From Byssochlamys sp. IMV 00236 (taxonomy: Eukaryota > Ascomycota > Eurotiomycetes > Eurotiales > Thermoascaceae): a DNA stretch of 22,738 bases. Positions 1 to 8,974 of the stretch are shown here, piece by piece; position 1 is the stretch's first letter; every line of letters begins with the position of its first letter. The stretch lies in the NCBI GenBank assembly GCA_001931875.2, contig MSJH02000359.1, positions 1 through 22,738 on the forward strand, read 5' to 3'. A model generated the notes under the pieces. It was not told the origin of the DNA. It ran no database searches and saw only the letters and a program-made list of their open reading frames with translations. The position numbers and the translations under genes are program-made.

Positions 1-45
<45 letters not shown>
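1..45. repeat. Poly-T run at contig edge
   Basis: Forty-five uninterrupted T bases open the sequence. With the poly-A run at the far end, this suggests that assembly stopped at homopolymers and that this is not a biological end. Confidence 0.9.
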
Positions 46-48
<3 letters not shown>

Positions 49-228
49 GCGCAGTTATTGTTCTAGCTGCGGTTCGATGAGTTGATGCTTTTGTTATCAT
101 GAGATCATGCAAATAGCCTCATTGGTAAATGTGAATTTATAGAAATGATTGGTTACTATATATGTCCTCCTTTTATACTAGTAATCACCCAATCTTTTTT
201 CCCTCTTCTTTTTCCTATACCTCCCCTC

Positions 229-1496
229 ATGAAGACTTGGAGCTTATTTGCTTCAGCATTGAAACATCAAAGATTATTATTAAACCGCCCGCAGATTATT
301 TTACCAAGATGTGATTATCCTCGTCCCCCTATTGTCCGTCGTGCCTATACAACAACAATCACTGTACCCTACTCGTCATTACCTGTCATCGATTTTTTTG
401 CTAGTCCAAAGCCATGTGCATCATATACTCTTGCTCATGGTGCTTCAGGATTCGCAAAGAAGTATCATTACACAACACCCGATGCCAAAAAGAGAGATAC
501 ATACTGTAGCATTCAAATCGGAGAAGATGCTTATTTTAGACGATCTGATGCGTTGGGAGTAGCTGATGGAGTAGGTGGATGGTCGAGTGTGTCAAGTAAA
601 GTGTTTAGCCATCATAAAGCTCTTTTTTACTCATGTTGATAGATGCTAACCCGGCACTGTATTCGAGGAAATTAATGCATTATGCTTACTTGGAACTAGA
701 AAAGTTTGACAACATTGAAGATCCTAGTTTCTATCACTACAATGATGCCGATCCTATACGTATTTTACAAAAAAGTTATGATGAGAGCATGTTGGAAGCA
801 GAAAAAGAGGTGCCACTCTCTCTTTTTTCTTTTTTTGATTGAATCTAACAATCACTTCTAGGGCATCCTGGGCTCATGCACAGCGTGTCTTGCCATTCTA
901 CGAAACTCGGAATTACGAATAGCCAATCTGGGTGATTGCGGTATCAGTGTGATCCGTAATAATGAATACATATTTCAAAGTGAAGAGCAGCAACATGCCT
1001 TCAACTTCCCCTTTCAATTAGGCCCAACATCACCAGATCAACCAAAGGACGCACAGGTACGCTTTCCTTTTTTCGTACAGCTCTTCTTGCTTATACTACT
1101 TAGACCTTTACGGTCCGCATCGAAAAAGGAGATATCATCGTCATGGGGTCCGATGGACTATTTGATAATTTATTCGATAGAGAAATTTTGTCCATCGTTC
1201 GGTCACATGTAGCAGCACATACCGTCCGTGGTCGACTGCTGGCTATGGATCCTCAAAAGATTTCAGACGCACTTGCAAAACGTGCGAGAACTGTGAGTCG
1301 ATCCAAGATGAATGTGGATAGTCCTTTTCAAGAGAGGGCAGTTCATGAAGGTATTTACTATCAGGTAAAGTAAGATCCATTTGTTGTTGTTGTTGTTGTA
1401 TATCAACATGTAAACTCTTAGGGAGGAAAAGCAGATGATATTAGCGTCTTGGTTGCAGTTGTCAAGGATTGCGAAGATACACCAGATAGAAGATAA
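229..1496 (+). CDS. PTC7: Mitochondrial PP2C-family protein phosphatase, Ptc7-like
   Basis: Five exons, 229-595, 643-809, 862-1056, 1104-1364 and 1422-1496, give 354 aa with consistent phases. The protein is a metal-dependent Ser/Thr phosphatase of the Ptc7 type; in yeast, Ptc7 acts in mitochondria on the coenzyme Q protein Coq7. The residues seen are VADGVGGW (metal-binding Asp near residue 113), NPALYSRKLM, GSCTACLAIL, ANLGDCG, a SDGLFDN block and a final ADDISVLVA with the last metal-ligand Asp. The N-terminus from the ATG at 229 is rich in Arg and hydrophobic residues and lacks acids, like a mitochondrial presequence. An upstream in-frame ATG at 145 would add a hydrophobic stretch and is less likely. 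Only 228 bp precede the start, so the promoter may be cut by the contig end. The family is secure; the mitochondrial site and substrate are inferred. Confidence 0.88.
1380..1399. repeat. TTG microsatellite in an intron
   Basis: Six perfect TTG units lie in intron 4 of the Ptc7-like gene, between the donor at 1365 and the acceptor ending at 1421. Confidence 0.8.
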
Positions 1497-1763
1497 ATTA
1501 TATCAAAAAGTAATAAACAAACAAACAATAGCAACTATTACTTTGGCATCCAATTCATCAAAAAAGTTATTGTTAATGTTTTTTTATGCTGTTGGCAATT
1601 TCAAATGTCTTTATTGCTTGACAAGGAGCAAAAAGATGAATTACAGAGCTCAACTTATTTTTAGTTTTAGCAGTATTCTCAGCCAAAGCTATCAGTGATG
1701 ATATAACTTATAATGTTGTCAAGTTGCCATGAGCAATAACATAAATCACTCTAATATATACAA

Positions 1764-1923
1764 GGTCAATCATTAAAATATGTGGGTGTCGACCTAAGAC
1801 AACCACCATTTATGCATGAACAGTTGTATGTCGCACTATCAAGAGTCTGGCATCTCAGTCCTTCTGCGAGAAAGCTCAAATACAACCAACAATGTTGTCT
1901 ATCCCGAATTACTACTTCCCTAA
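1764..1923 (+). pseudogene. C-terminal remnant of a Helitron/Pif1-like helicase
   Basis: Frame 1764-1848 reads [14 protein letters not shown] followed by [10 protein letters not shown]. This is the last helicase motif of Pif1-family enzymes in Helitrons, where the usual text is close to GQLYVALSR. After an indel the next frame gives [13 protein letters not shown] and a stop at 1921-1923, matching the usual ending of these proteins (TTN, a hydrophobic pair, then YPE). The frame break within 25 codons and the lack of the rest of the helicase show a dead fragment. Upstream bases 1726-1763 may contain a blurred version of the preceding motif. The plain cellular Pif1 helicase is the alternative, but the adjacent Fanzor relic favours a transposon source. 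Confidence 0.65.
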
Positions 1924-1924
1924 T

Positions 1925-3733
1925 ATGCCCACCTATGCTACACATTATACCAAAAACCTTGCGAGTGGAATTAGCCAACGTCTTTCAGAAACATGTATTC
2001 AACTAGTAACTGCATATACAAACTGCATAGTCGAGGACTTTGAAGCAAGATTGCTTAAATACCTTTCCATTTTTTATATGAAATATTCTACTAGTATATG
2101 TAAATAATTCGTGATTTATAGTCAATGACGTATCAAGACGTGAAGAAAATAGCTTATGACTATTATTATCAATCTGTATGCAAAGGAGAACCTAAATGGC
2201 CGCAAGGTGCTACTTTCACTCAAGAAACAAAAACAGCAGTTTATGAAGTTTGCCTGCCATTGCAGCAGTTTATAACCACACAAGTAACACTAAAGGAACT
2301 TTCTGCATCTCCAAGTACTTTTTTGCCTTGTATCCTGTACATAATATCGAAATATGAAGCAGAGCATAAAGGCCATCATGTATATGATGTTAGGAGGCTG
2401 CCTCTGCCAAGGCTTTTTTCTGCATTGCTAAGCCCATCGTTGCACTGAAGATTTATCAACATCAGCGCAAATTCTCTATCTGCCTTTGTTAAAGAATCTT
2501 TATCGCGGGGCCATAACGATCAGCTAAAAATGTTCTACAGAGTTTTCAATTTCAAAAAACTACGAATCAATAGGTAAAACCTTGTCTTCAGATTGCTTAC
2601 ATGTACGATACTCAGTAACTTCTTTTTGTTTATTTGAATAGTATCGACGCTTTGCTTCCAAGTCAGAACAACAAGATCATGTTTGCAAATACTGTCAAGT
2701 CTGATGGATTTACAATTGATTTTGTATTCAACAAAAGATACCTCTTTAGCAGCAAACATTGATTTAGAGCTTGAAGATTTTGATTTGGAAGAAGTAAAGC
2801 AAATATACCAGTCCATATTTCTTGATCCTGGGAGAAAGAGTGTGTTCACTGCTGCAATTGGTTTAGATACAACCAACTATCAGATAAGGCGCTGCTCAAC
2901 AGCAGAGTACTATCACATGACAGGCTCGACAAAGTACATTAAAAAGCAAGAAAGACTTAAGGCTGAAAAGGGCATAAAAGAAATTGAAAACAATATACCC
3001 TCTGCTAAAGCAGCTGAATGTGCTACTTATCTCTCCTATATTGAATATATTCTTATCCATGTTGGCACATTATTCACATTTTATGATTATAAAACAGCAA
3101 AAGATCGTTTCCTCATGTATTAAGGCAGACAAAGAGCGGCAGAAGGAATGGTAAACTTGCTTGTACATGGAGGATTCAGATATAACAAGAAGAAAAGAAA
3201 GAGAAACAGGAAGAAAAAAAAAGAAGCAAGAAGAAGAAATTGACGGCAAGTTCAGAAGAAAAGAAACGAGTTGCCAAAAGTAGGTTTGTAATCAATTTTA
3301 ACTTTGACAATCAAGTCTTATCTAATTATTGTTTTAAAGAAGTCAAAAGTGGAAGCCCGCAAAGTTTCAAATGGAAAGAAAGAAGGTGCCTCTTGTTGTC
3401 TTTGGTACGGGAATGTTTGGCAAAGACTCGATGAAGCTGAAGGGAAGCAGGTGTGGTGTTGCTGGCGTTTTTTGGCGGGCGTTGAAAAGAAAAGAAGCAG
3501 CTGGAAATCTCATCGCTGTTACAATTGACGAATACAAAACTTCCAAAGTTTGCAATGCTTGTAACAACGATTCTCTTGCAAGAATGTCTGGATTGAAAGG
3601 CTGTAGTGTCCTGGTTTGTAACACCTGCAAGACATTATGGCAACGATATACCAACGCTTGCAAGAATATGCTGTCTATTTCTCTTTCAATTTGGGATGGA
3701 AGAGGTCGACCTTCTAAGTATAGAAGAAATTAA
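1925..3733 (+). pseudogene. Disrupted Fanzor (TnpB-like RNA-guided nuclease) gene
   Basis: Consecutive coding pieces in changing frames together resemble a full Fanzor of the Mucorales type. The pieces are an N-terminal region (1925-2104, then 2122-2445), a middle part around 2449-2740 with an intron at 2574-2641, a RuvC-I block LDPGRKSVFTA near 2820-2855, a lysine-rich stretch near 3190-3235, and a C-terminal block. The C-terminal block has IDEYKTSKVCNAC, a second Cys pair VCNTC (together the TnpB-type zinc finger), and WQRYTNACKNM. In active relatives the last motif has Asp after Arg (the RuvC-III metal ligand); here it is Tyr at 3647-3649. Other lesions are a TGA at 2446-2448 where Trp fits, a frame change near 2740, a TAA at 3121-3123 where Gln fits, and frame changes near 3235 and 3370. 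The protein family is clear; the damage makes a functional nuclease very unlikely. Confidence 0.75.
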
Positions 3734-4066
3734 ATGTTGTATAAAGTCGCCGTAATGAACACGGTTTCCCTTCTGGGATAAAGATTGTTACAGGTAAAGA
3801 AGATGTCTGATAATTTTACTTGATCCAAAAACTTTGATTTTTACTAAATTTTTGTATAGTAGAAATACTAGTAGTTCATGATCAAAATAAACTATAAATT
3901 GACAAATGTCACTTGATTTATCCTCTTTTGTGGGGGGTAACCAGTAAGACAGATGCTTAACTCGTTTGTCAGATGACCTACGGAATACATCCTTGATTTT
4001 TCTTTTCGTTTCTTTTTCTCTCTTTTTCTCACTTTTGATCCTCTTTAATAAAAGTAATGATAAAAG
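3734..4066. other. Intergenic stretch after the Fanzor relic
   Basis: There is no gene here. Bases 3750-3778 contain two small tandem hairpins: CCGT/ACGG with a 7-nt loop and TCCC/GGGA with a 4-nt loop. The rest is AT-rich with pyrimidine tracts (about 4000-4035) that probably belong to the promoter of the small gene starting at 4067. Confidence 0.5.
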
Positions 4067-4416
4067 ATGTATAAAAAGTGAATAATAAACTAACATTTTT
4101 TTCTTATTTTATTTATCCAAGAATAGTGTCATACCCTTATCCTTATTCATATTATGGTTCATATTATACGCCTTATCCTCAACAGCAAGTCTATCCAAAC
4201 TATTATTATAACTACCCAAGCCCTTCGATGATGTATCCAGTTACGAATAATTATGGTGGATATTATGGAGTACCATATAAACCAAGTACGCTCCGTACTT
4301 TATATAATAGGATACGACATGGATCTACTTATGCCAATTACTACAATAATCAAGCATACCCACAAGTCATGTATGATTATGGTCGACACAGAGGAAATTG
4401 GTTGGATTATAACTAG
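4067..4416 (+). CDS. Small Tyr/Pro-rich protein with an 11-nt first exon
   Basis: Two exons, 4067-4077 and 4122-4416, give 101 aa. The main frame has no usable ATG before its Tyr-rich part. An ATG at 4067 followed by a GTGAAT donor at 4078 and an acceptor CCAAG ending at 4121 restores the phase exactly. The 44-nt intron carries CTAAC (4090-4094), a good branch-point sequence, and a T-rich tract. The product starts MYKKIVSYPYPYSYYGSYY and is very rich in Tyr, Pro, Asn and Gly, ending in a basic RHRGNWLDYN. It resembles low-complexity aromatic-rich proteins, with no enzyme fold visible. It has neither a signal peptide nor a membrane segment. No family is recognised. The stop lies 19 bp from the stop of the convergent FHA gene. 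The start model is an inference. Confidence 0.55.
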
Positions 4417-4435
4417 GGAGTTTTTATATGTTATT

Positions 4436-5762
4436 TTAATGATACAAAATATAAACTAAAGTGGAGATAACACCAACCAAGAGAGCAAATATGAATTGTA
4501 TATTTTTAGTCTAAGTAAATATAATAATAGCAATAGTAGACAATAAAAAGAAGTGAGTATTGAACTATTGCCCTGCTTTTTCTTTCTTTTTGTTACCTGC
4601 ATCCATGGAATTTTGTTATTATTCAACTGTTCTTCAAGAAGCTTTGATTTCTTGATCTCTTGTTCCAACTCATTTGTCAGTTTCAGTTTGACCGCATTAA
4701 GCTCGGATACTTGTTTCTCTAGTCTTCTGATCTCTCCTTTAGCAGTTTCAATGGATTGCTGTTGATATTTCCATTTCTCATGAAATGATTTAATAGTCAT
4801 TTCTGCTTCGTTCAATCTATGTTGCAAGTTCTTTGCTTTGTTTGAGTCATGATAAATAAAGAATTCAATATCAACTCACATGTTTATTGTCTTGCTGAAC
4901 CGTTCTATCCAAATCCAGTATAGTTTCCTTCACTCCCTTCAATTCGTCCTGAACTCTTTTTGATTTCTCAATCTCATTTTGTAATTGTAATAGGACACTC
5001 TCTAATCTATTTGGTGCTTTCTTTTCTTCTTGAGGGTATTGAACACTGTGCTGGCTTGAAATGGTATCAACAGACGATTTGCGAGATAGCTATCAGTAAA
5101 TTAATAATACATATAAAGAAGGCACATGATTCCATTACCTTCGTTTCATACAATGGTTGCTGTATCTCTTGGAGTATATTATCATCCACCTGGGATAACG
5201 GTAAGGGGTATATGTACACCACACAAGATACCTTATGGTACATGTTATCAATATCAACTCCAAATTCCACCTTATCGTTCGATCTGATCTCATATGGCTC
5301 GCTCTCTTCTCCTTCTCCTGACAGTCTGTAACCATTCACGAACGTACCATTGCTTGACTTGATATCTCTGATGTAAACCTATGATACGTTGGTTATACAT
5401 AAAACATACTTATCATACAATATTACCATTTACTTTTTGTTTATCACAAAATATTTCTGCATGCTGCCTTGAAAGTACTTTGGAATCAAAGTATCCATTA
5501 TACGGTGATGGCAGTGTCTTGCTTGATGTCTGTCTTCCAATCTTGATGCGCGTTTTATCTCTTATTTCTAATGTCCTTGTTTGAAAATGAGGATTATAGG
5601 GTTTTAATATCACTGTAAACACTTGTGATGCTACCGCGAAATCATGGTTAATAAGTCTTTTTCTCTCTTTCTTTTTGTTTTATTACATCTACGCTTAGTA
5701 ACTAGTTTGACTGTCATAGAATCATCATCGGACATTGGCATCGTAACTAAGGAGTCTGTCAT
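4436..5762 (-). CDS. FHA / coiled-coil / tail-anchored protein, SLMAP/Far9/Vps64-like
   Basis: Six exons read on the minus strand: 5762-5693, 5630-5434, 5378-5139, 5089-4880, 4830-4597 and 4510-4436, giving 341 aa. The FHA domain spans about residues 28-130, with GR at 55-56, SRQHAEI at 77-83 and SSNGTFVNG at 97-105, which are the phosphothreonine-binding loops. Residues about 185-310 are charged heptad-like sequence (coiled coil). The last exon encodes 24 aa with one hydrophobic segment ([13 protein letters not shown]) and a short polar tail, a C-terminal anchor. This layout fits SLMAP and fungal Far9/Far10/Vps64, membrane-anchored subunits of the STRIPAK phosphatase-kinase complex at the ER or nuclear envelope. 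The last exon depends on an 86-nt intron (4511-4596); without it the frame reads through to another stop at 4456. The first exon (start at 5762) is the least certain part. Confidence 0.78.
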
Positions 5763-6033
5763 GTTTAATAGAAATAATAATAACAATAATAATACCAATT
5801 TAATGAAAAGGAGCCCTCATGTCTCTCTCCTAAGATGGGCGTTCTACAACTCCGCAGCACGGTCACATAAACAAATGATCTCTCGCAAGTGTTTGATACA
5901 TTGGTTGATCATCGGATTCGCGCTGTTCGTCATCTATGACTCTCTATTTAGCGTGCTATCAAACGCTTCTTTATTGAGAAAGAGAGCTTTTAGGAAGAGA
6001 AGCGTTTCTCGAATACTTTCATACCAATCATAG
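5761..6033 (+). CDS. Possible small membrane protein (uncertain ORF)
   Basis: This open frame runs from the ATG at 5761 to the stop ending at 6033 and gives 90 aa. It has an Asn-rich start, basic patches and one hydrophobic segment (about residues 50-70, CLIHWLIIGFALFVIYDSLF). An in-frame ATG at 5644 would add a signal-peptide-like leader of 39 aa, but it would lie antisense to the first exon of the FHA gene. No family is recognised. The start shares the CATG at 5760-5763 with the proposed start of the FHA gene on the other strand, so the two gene models compete for the same promoter space. It could be a chance ORF. Confidence 0.3.
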   Translation: MFNRNNNNNNNTNLMKRSPHVSLLRWAFYNSAARSHKQMISRKCLIHWLIIGFALFVIYDSLFSVLSNASLLRKRAFRKRSVSRILSYQS

Positions 6034-6156
6034 ATGATTGTATTGCCAGTACATTTTTTAATCTTGATCCTAAAAAAAGGGGGAGACCTTTTTTCATAGC
6101 AGAATGTCCTTCACGGATAACGCTTATTTCAAAAGATTATGTTTAAAAGAATTTCT

Positions 6157-6988
6157 TTACTGCTGTAATGTACTTGTAATGACTTCATCTGCCTTTTGTA
6201 ACAACATGATATCTTCATTTGATAGCTCTTGAGGGTTTGCTGCAAAAGTTCCTACAATGTCTCTTTTACTAAGTTCAACATCTACTGTATTTGTATCAGC
6301 CGTATTATTTCTTATATGCAAAGGATTCTACACGAGCAGAATTATCAGAACGAGGGACCATGAGGCTCTCTCTTTAACTGTTGTTAACTTTAAAGTTACT
6401 GTAGAAGTGACATAAAAGAAACACATGTTTTTACAGGCGCACAAGTTGTAAATAAACTCTCTGCATTCGCATCATGTAACTAGCTTCTACTTTAACTTTA
6501 TATTTGACTTTTTCTTGAACTGAAGGGGTTGCAGTCAGTTCTATTTGAACCTTCTACTTACATAGTCGTCTAACAATAGCTCACAGGTGCTTTCTGCAAC
6601 TATTTCTCTCTCTCTCTCTCTACTTCTTAACAGTCTTTGTTCACTGCTCATTCTTTCAACATTCAAAGACACTCCCATGATATTGTTTTGATATTCTTCA
6701 TGAACAACGTTAGCTGATATGAATTTATTTCGTTTCTTCTAAAGAAAAAGTGACCCTGCCAACATTATGCGTAAAGAGGCAGCTGGAAAAGTAACGTCAC
6801 ATTTGATTATGTAATTTTTCATGGCCCCACAAGGACAGCTTTAATATCAATTTCCAAGGTATTATTTCCTATTATGGAATCAAACTCTATGCAAATGTTT
6901 TTCCTGCTTTCGTGTAACCCTTAAGATATTTAATCACTAGCAGAGTTTCGTTTTGCACGGCCCCTCTCTCTCTATATCCTTTTCTCAT
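6157..6988 (-). pseudogene. Unassigned minus-strand gene, probably decayed
   Basis: Several stretches read like protein on the minus strand, but in frames that do not all join. In order they are: ATG at 6988 with LLVIKYLKGYTKAGK; then in another frame FDSIIGNNTLEIDIKAVL; after a good acceptor (TTTCTTTAG) KKRNKFISANVVHEEYQNN; then TPSVQEKVKYKVKVEASYM; then VTLKLTTVKERASW; and last a 56-aa end, 6327-6157, from NPLHIRNNTADTN to ITSTLQQ. Hydrophobic and charged residues alternate as in beta-sandwich proteins. Joining them needs at least one intron shorter than any other in the window, or frameshifts. The start lies 24 bp from the ATG of the divergent methyltransferase. No family is recognised. 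It may be a decayed gene or one with real introns that I have not placed. Confidence 0.35.
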
Positions 6989-7011
6989 AGATTTCAACTT
7001 GCTTTATCTCA

Positions 7012-7912
7012 ATGTCTGTATTACATCCTACTGCATTACGTGGATTTCAAAATCAAGCTTCTGCCTATGGTAAGCACAGTAGATTTAAAAAGAAAAAGCA
7101 TGACTCATGCGTAAATGGATTTCAAAAGTGAAAGCAAGGCCAAGCTATCCATCTGCTGCTCTCGACGTCATCTGTTCCTTATTCTCGAATCCTCTTTCTT
7201 CCAAAAAGATACTTGATCTTGGTGCTGGTACAGGAATCATGACAAAGCTTCTTGTAGAAAGAGGCTTTGACGTTACTGCGGTTGAGCCAGTGGATGGGAT
7301 GCGAGAAAAGCTGAGCCAAGAACTCCCTGAGGTGACTGCACTTGAAGGGAACTCTTACTCCATTCCGGTCAAATCTGAATCACAAGATGCAGTGGTCTTG
7401 GCTCAATGCTTTCATTGGTTTGACAACATCAAGAGCTTACAAGAGATCCATCGTGTGCTCAAGCCTGGGGGATACCTATTCTTGATCTGGAACATGGAGA
7501 GTAGAGAACGTTGTGAATGGCTAGCTAAACTTAGAGAGTATGTATCGATGTTATCGTATCTCCTACCTGAGATCTTATTCTTTCTTATAGTTTATACGAA
7601 CAATATGAAAAATCCGCGCCTCAGTATCGTCATGGTCGCTGGAAGAATGCCTTTGAGACAGATGAAGCCAAGAGCCTCTATAGACTTCCATTAGAGCACC
7701 AGCAATTTGCAAATGATACGCTTGTAGTACGATCCACTCCTTGGACAAGAATTCTTAGCAAGAGTTATATTGCCGTGTTGGATAAAGAGGAACAAGAGTG
7801 TCTACGTCAAAAGGTAGAGAAAGTCTTGGACGATTATCATCTGCCCAAGGATGATAGTGAACCCTTTATTTTACGTCACGACACTGATTTATATTACTGT
7901 CAAAAGATATAA
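7012..7912 (+). CDS. Class I SAM-dependent methyltransferase (Methyltransf_11 type)
   Basis: Three exons, 7012-7069, 7129-7537 and 7591-7912, give 262 aa. The SAM-binding motif I, ILDLGAGTG, sits at residues 47-55. It is followed by the acidic end of strand 2 (AVEPVDGM), DAVVLAQCFHWF at strand 4, and the post-motif LKPGGYLFLIWN. The N-terminus with an RPSYP motif is typical of small fungal enzymes related to yeast Crg1/Tmt1 and to bacterial trans-aconitate methyltransferase relatives. The substrate cannot be read from the sequence. The start at 7012 gives the usual short leader before RPSYP; the intron at 7070-7128 has a GTAAGC donor. AATAAA overlaps the stop codon. This is the first of four tightly packed plus-strand genes. 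Confidence 0.85.
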
Positions 7913-7968
7913 TAAAAAATTCATTGTTCCCTCCTTTTAAGAAAATTTTCCATTGTTTCCTTTTCATA

Positions 7969-8916
7969 ATGGATTCCCCTCTTTCTTCTTCACCTCCTTC
8001 TTCTTACTTTTTAAACGCACAATCACCCACATTGTCAGCAGAATTTTCACATTCTCAACGTGCTCATTTATTTTCTTATGACGAAGAACGTTATGTTGAC
8101 AGTAATGACAATCAAGACGACAATGAAGAGGACGATGACAACTCTAATCAAGAGAGCGATCTAAACGTGGAAGATGCTGCAAGAGAACAAGCAGCTCTTA
8201 CAGCTTATAGGACAATGCACCCTGAAAAGGAACAACGAGAGATTGGAGGACGAGAGATTGACAATCATGAAGCGATCTGGAGTGTGTCTTCGTTTCGACC
8301 TCATTGGGGAGCAGATAAATTGAGAGATAATAACCCATTTAGTTATTGGCAGTAAGTTTATTGACAACATCAATCAAGCTCTCTTATAATTCATGTAGAT
8401 CGGATTCATCCGATACTAAAAAGCATCATACAATCGATATCGCATTTCATCAGGCAACACTTGTCAGTCAAGTATCTTTATTTATTGACTTCTTTCAAGA
8501 TGAGACCTATACACCCAAGACAGTGATGGTGCGTGGAGGTAATACCTATAGAGACTTGCAGGAGATAACGACAGTGGAGTGCCCAGAATTCGTTGGTTGG
8601 GTCAATATAGATTTATTATCTGCTACGTAACTATATTCCCCATAATTATTGCTTGTATTTTGTTTCTCTTATTCTGTATATATTTTCATTAGAGATGGGA
8701 TACCATTCCGTGTATTTAAATTACAGATTGCTATTCTGAATACACACTTGAATGGAAAGGATACTCATGTACGTCAAGTAAAAGTATATTCACTGATACC
8801 GTAAGTATGAATATTATACTAATACATTTACTAATACTCTCATTAGATCCTATCTTCAAGATACCAGCAATCCAAACAGGAAAAGAAAGCCTAATTTAGG
8901 AATTGGTCTTCGATAA
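7969..8916 (+). CDS. APC10: Anaphase-promoting complex subunit 10 (Doc1)
   Basis: Four exons, 7969-8351, 8399-8626, 8693-8800 and 8847-8916, give 262 aa. APC10/Doc1 is the substrate-receptor subunit of the APC/C ubiquitin ligase; with Cdh1/Cdc20 it recognises the D-box of cyclins and securin in the nucleus. The DOC domain covers about residues 100-240 with [27 protein letters not shown] and [12 protein letters not shown], all hallmark blocks. The C-terminus is GIGLR; in the family an Ile-Arg tail docks on the TPR subunit Cdc27, and Leu-Arg here is a close variant. The N-terminal 100 residues are Ser/Pro-rich and then acidic ([11 protein letters not shown]), a fungal extension. The ATG is 56 bp behind the stop of the methyltransferase gene. 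Confidence 0.92.
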
Positions 8917-8974
8917 AAATATAATTATATTTTATGCTTTCTTTTTTTCTTTTTCTTTTCCGTTGTTACTTTTT

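Larger units (their letters stand above)
1764..3780 (+). mobile_element. Decayed Helitron-type element carrying a Fanzor gene
   Basis: The segment holds, in the same orientation, the last part of a Pif1-like helicase of the kind found in Helitrons and then a broken Fanzor reading frame. Fanzors are eukaryotic relatives of the IS605/IS607 TnpB nucleases and are known to ride in several transposon classes, Helitrons among them. No intact transposase, Rep domain or clear 5' end is present, so this is a truncated copy. The left limit is where helicase similarity begins, with weak resemblance back to about 1726. The right limit is set after two small hairpins behind the Fanzor stop codon. True element ends were not found. 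The pairing of a helicase tail with a nuclease is seen in the sequence; the Helitron label is inferred from the helicase motif. Confidence 0.6.

Noticed and set aside
2446..3123. Repeat-induced point mutation as the cause of the Fanzor stop codons
   Set aside because: One proposed nonsense change (CAA to TAA) fits C-to-T in CpA, but the TGG to TGA change and the G-to-T at 3647 do not. Several indels are also present, and RIP is not established in this fungal group.
4960..5331. 123-aa open frame on the plus strand
   Set aside because: It is antisense to FHA-gene exons that show a clear domain and splice phases.
6883..6914. 32-nt intron on the minus strand
   Set aside because: The phases would fit, but every other intron in the window is 40 nt or longer and the branch point is missing. 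It is kept only as an alternative inside the unassigned gene.
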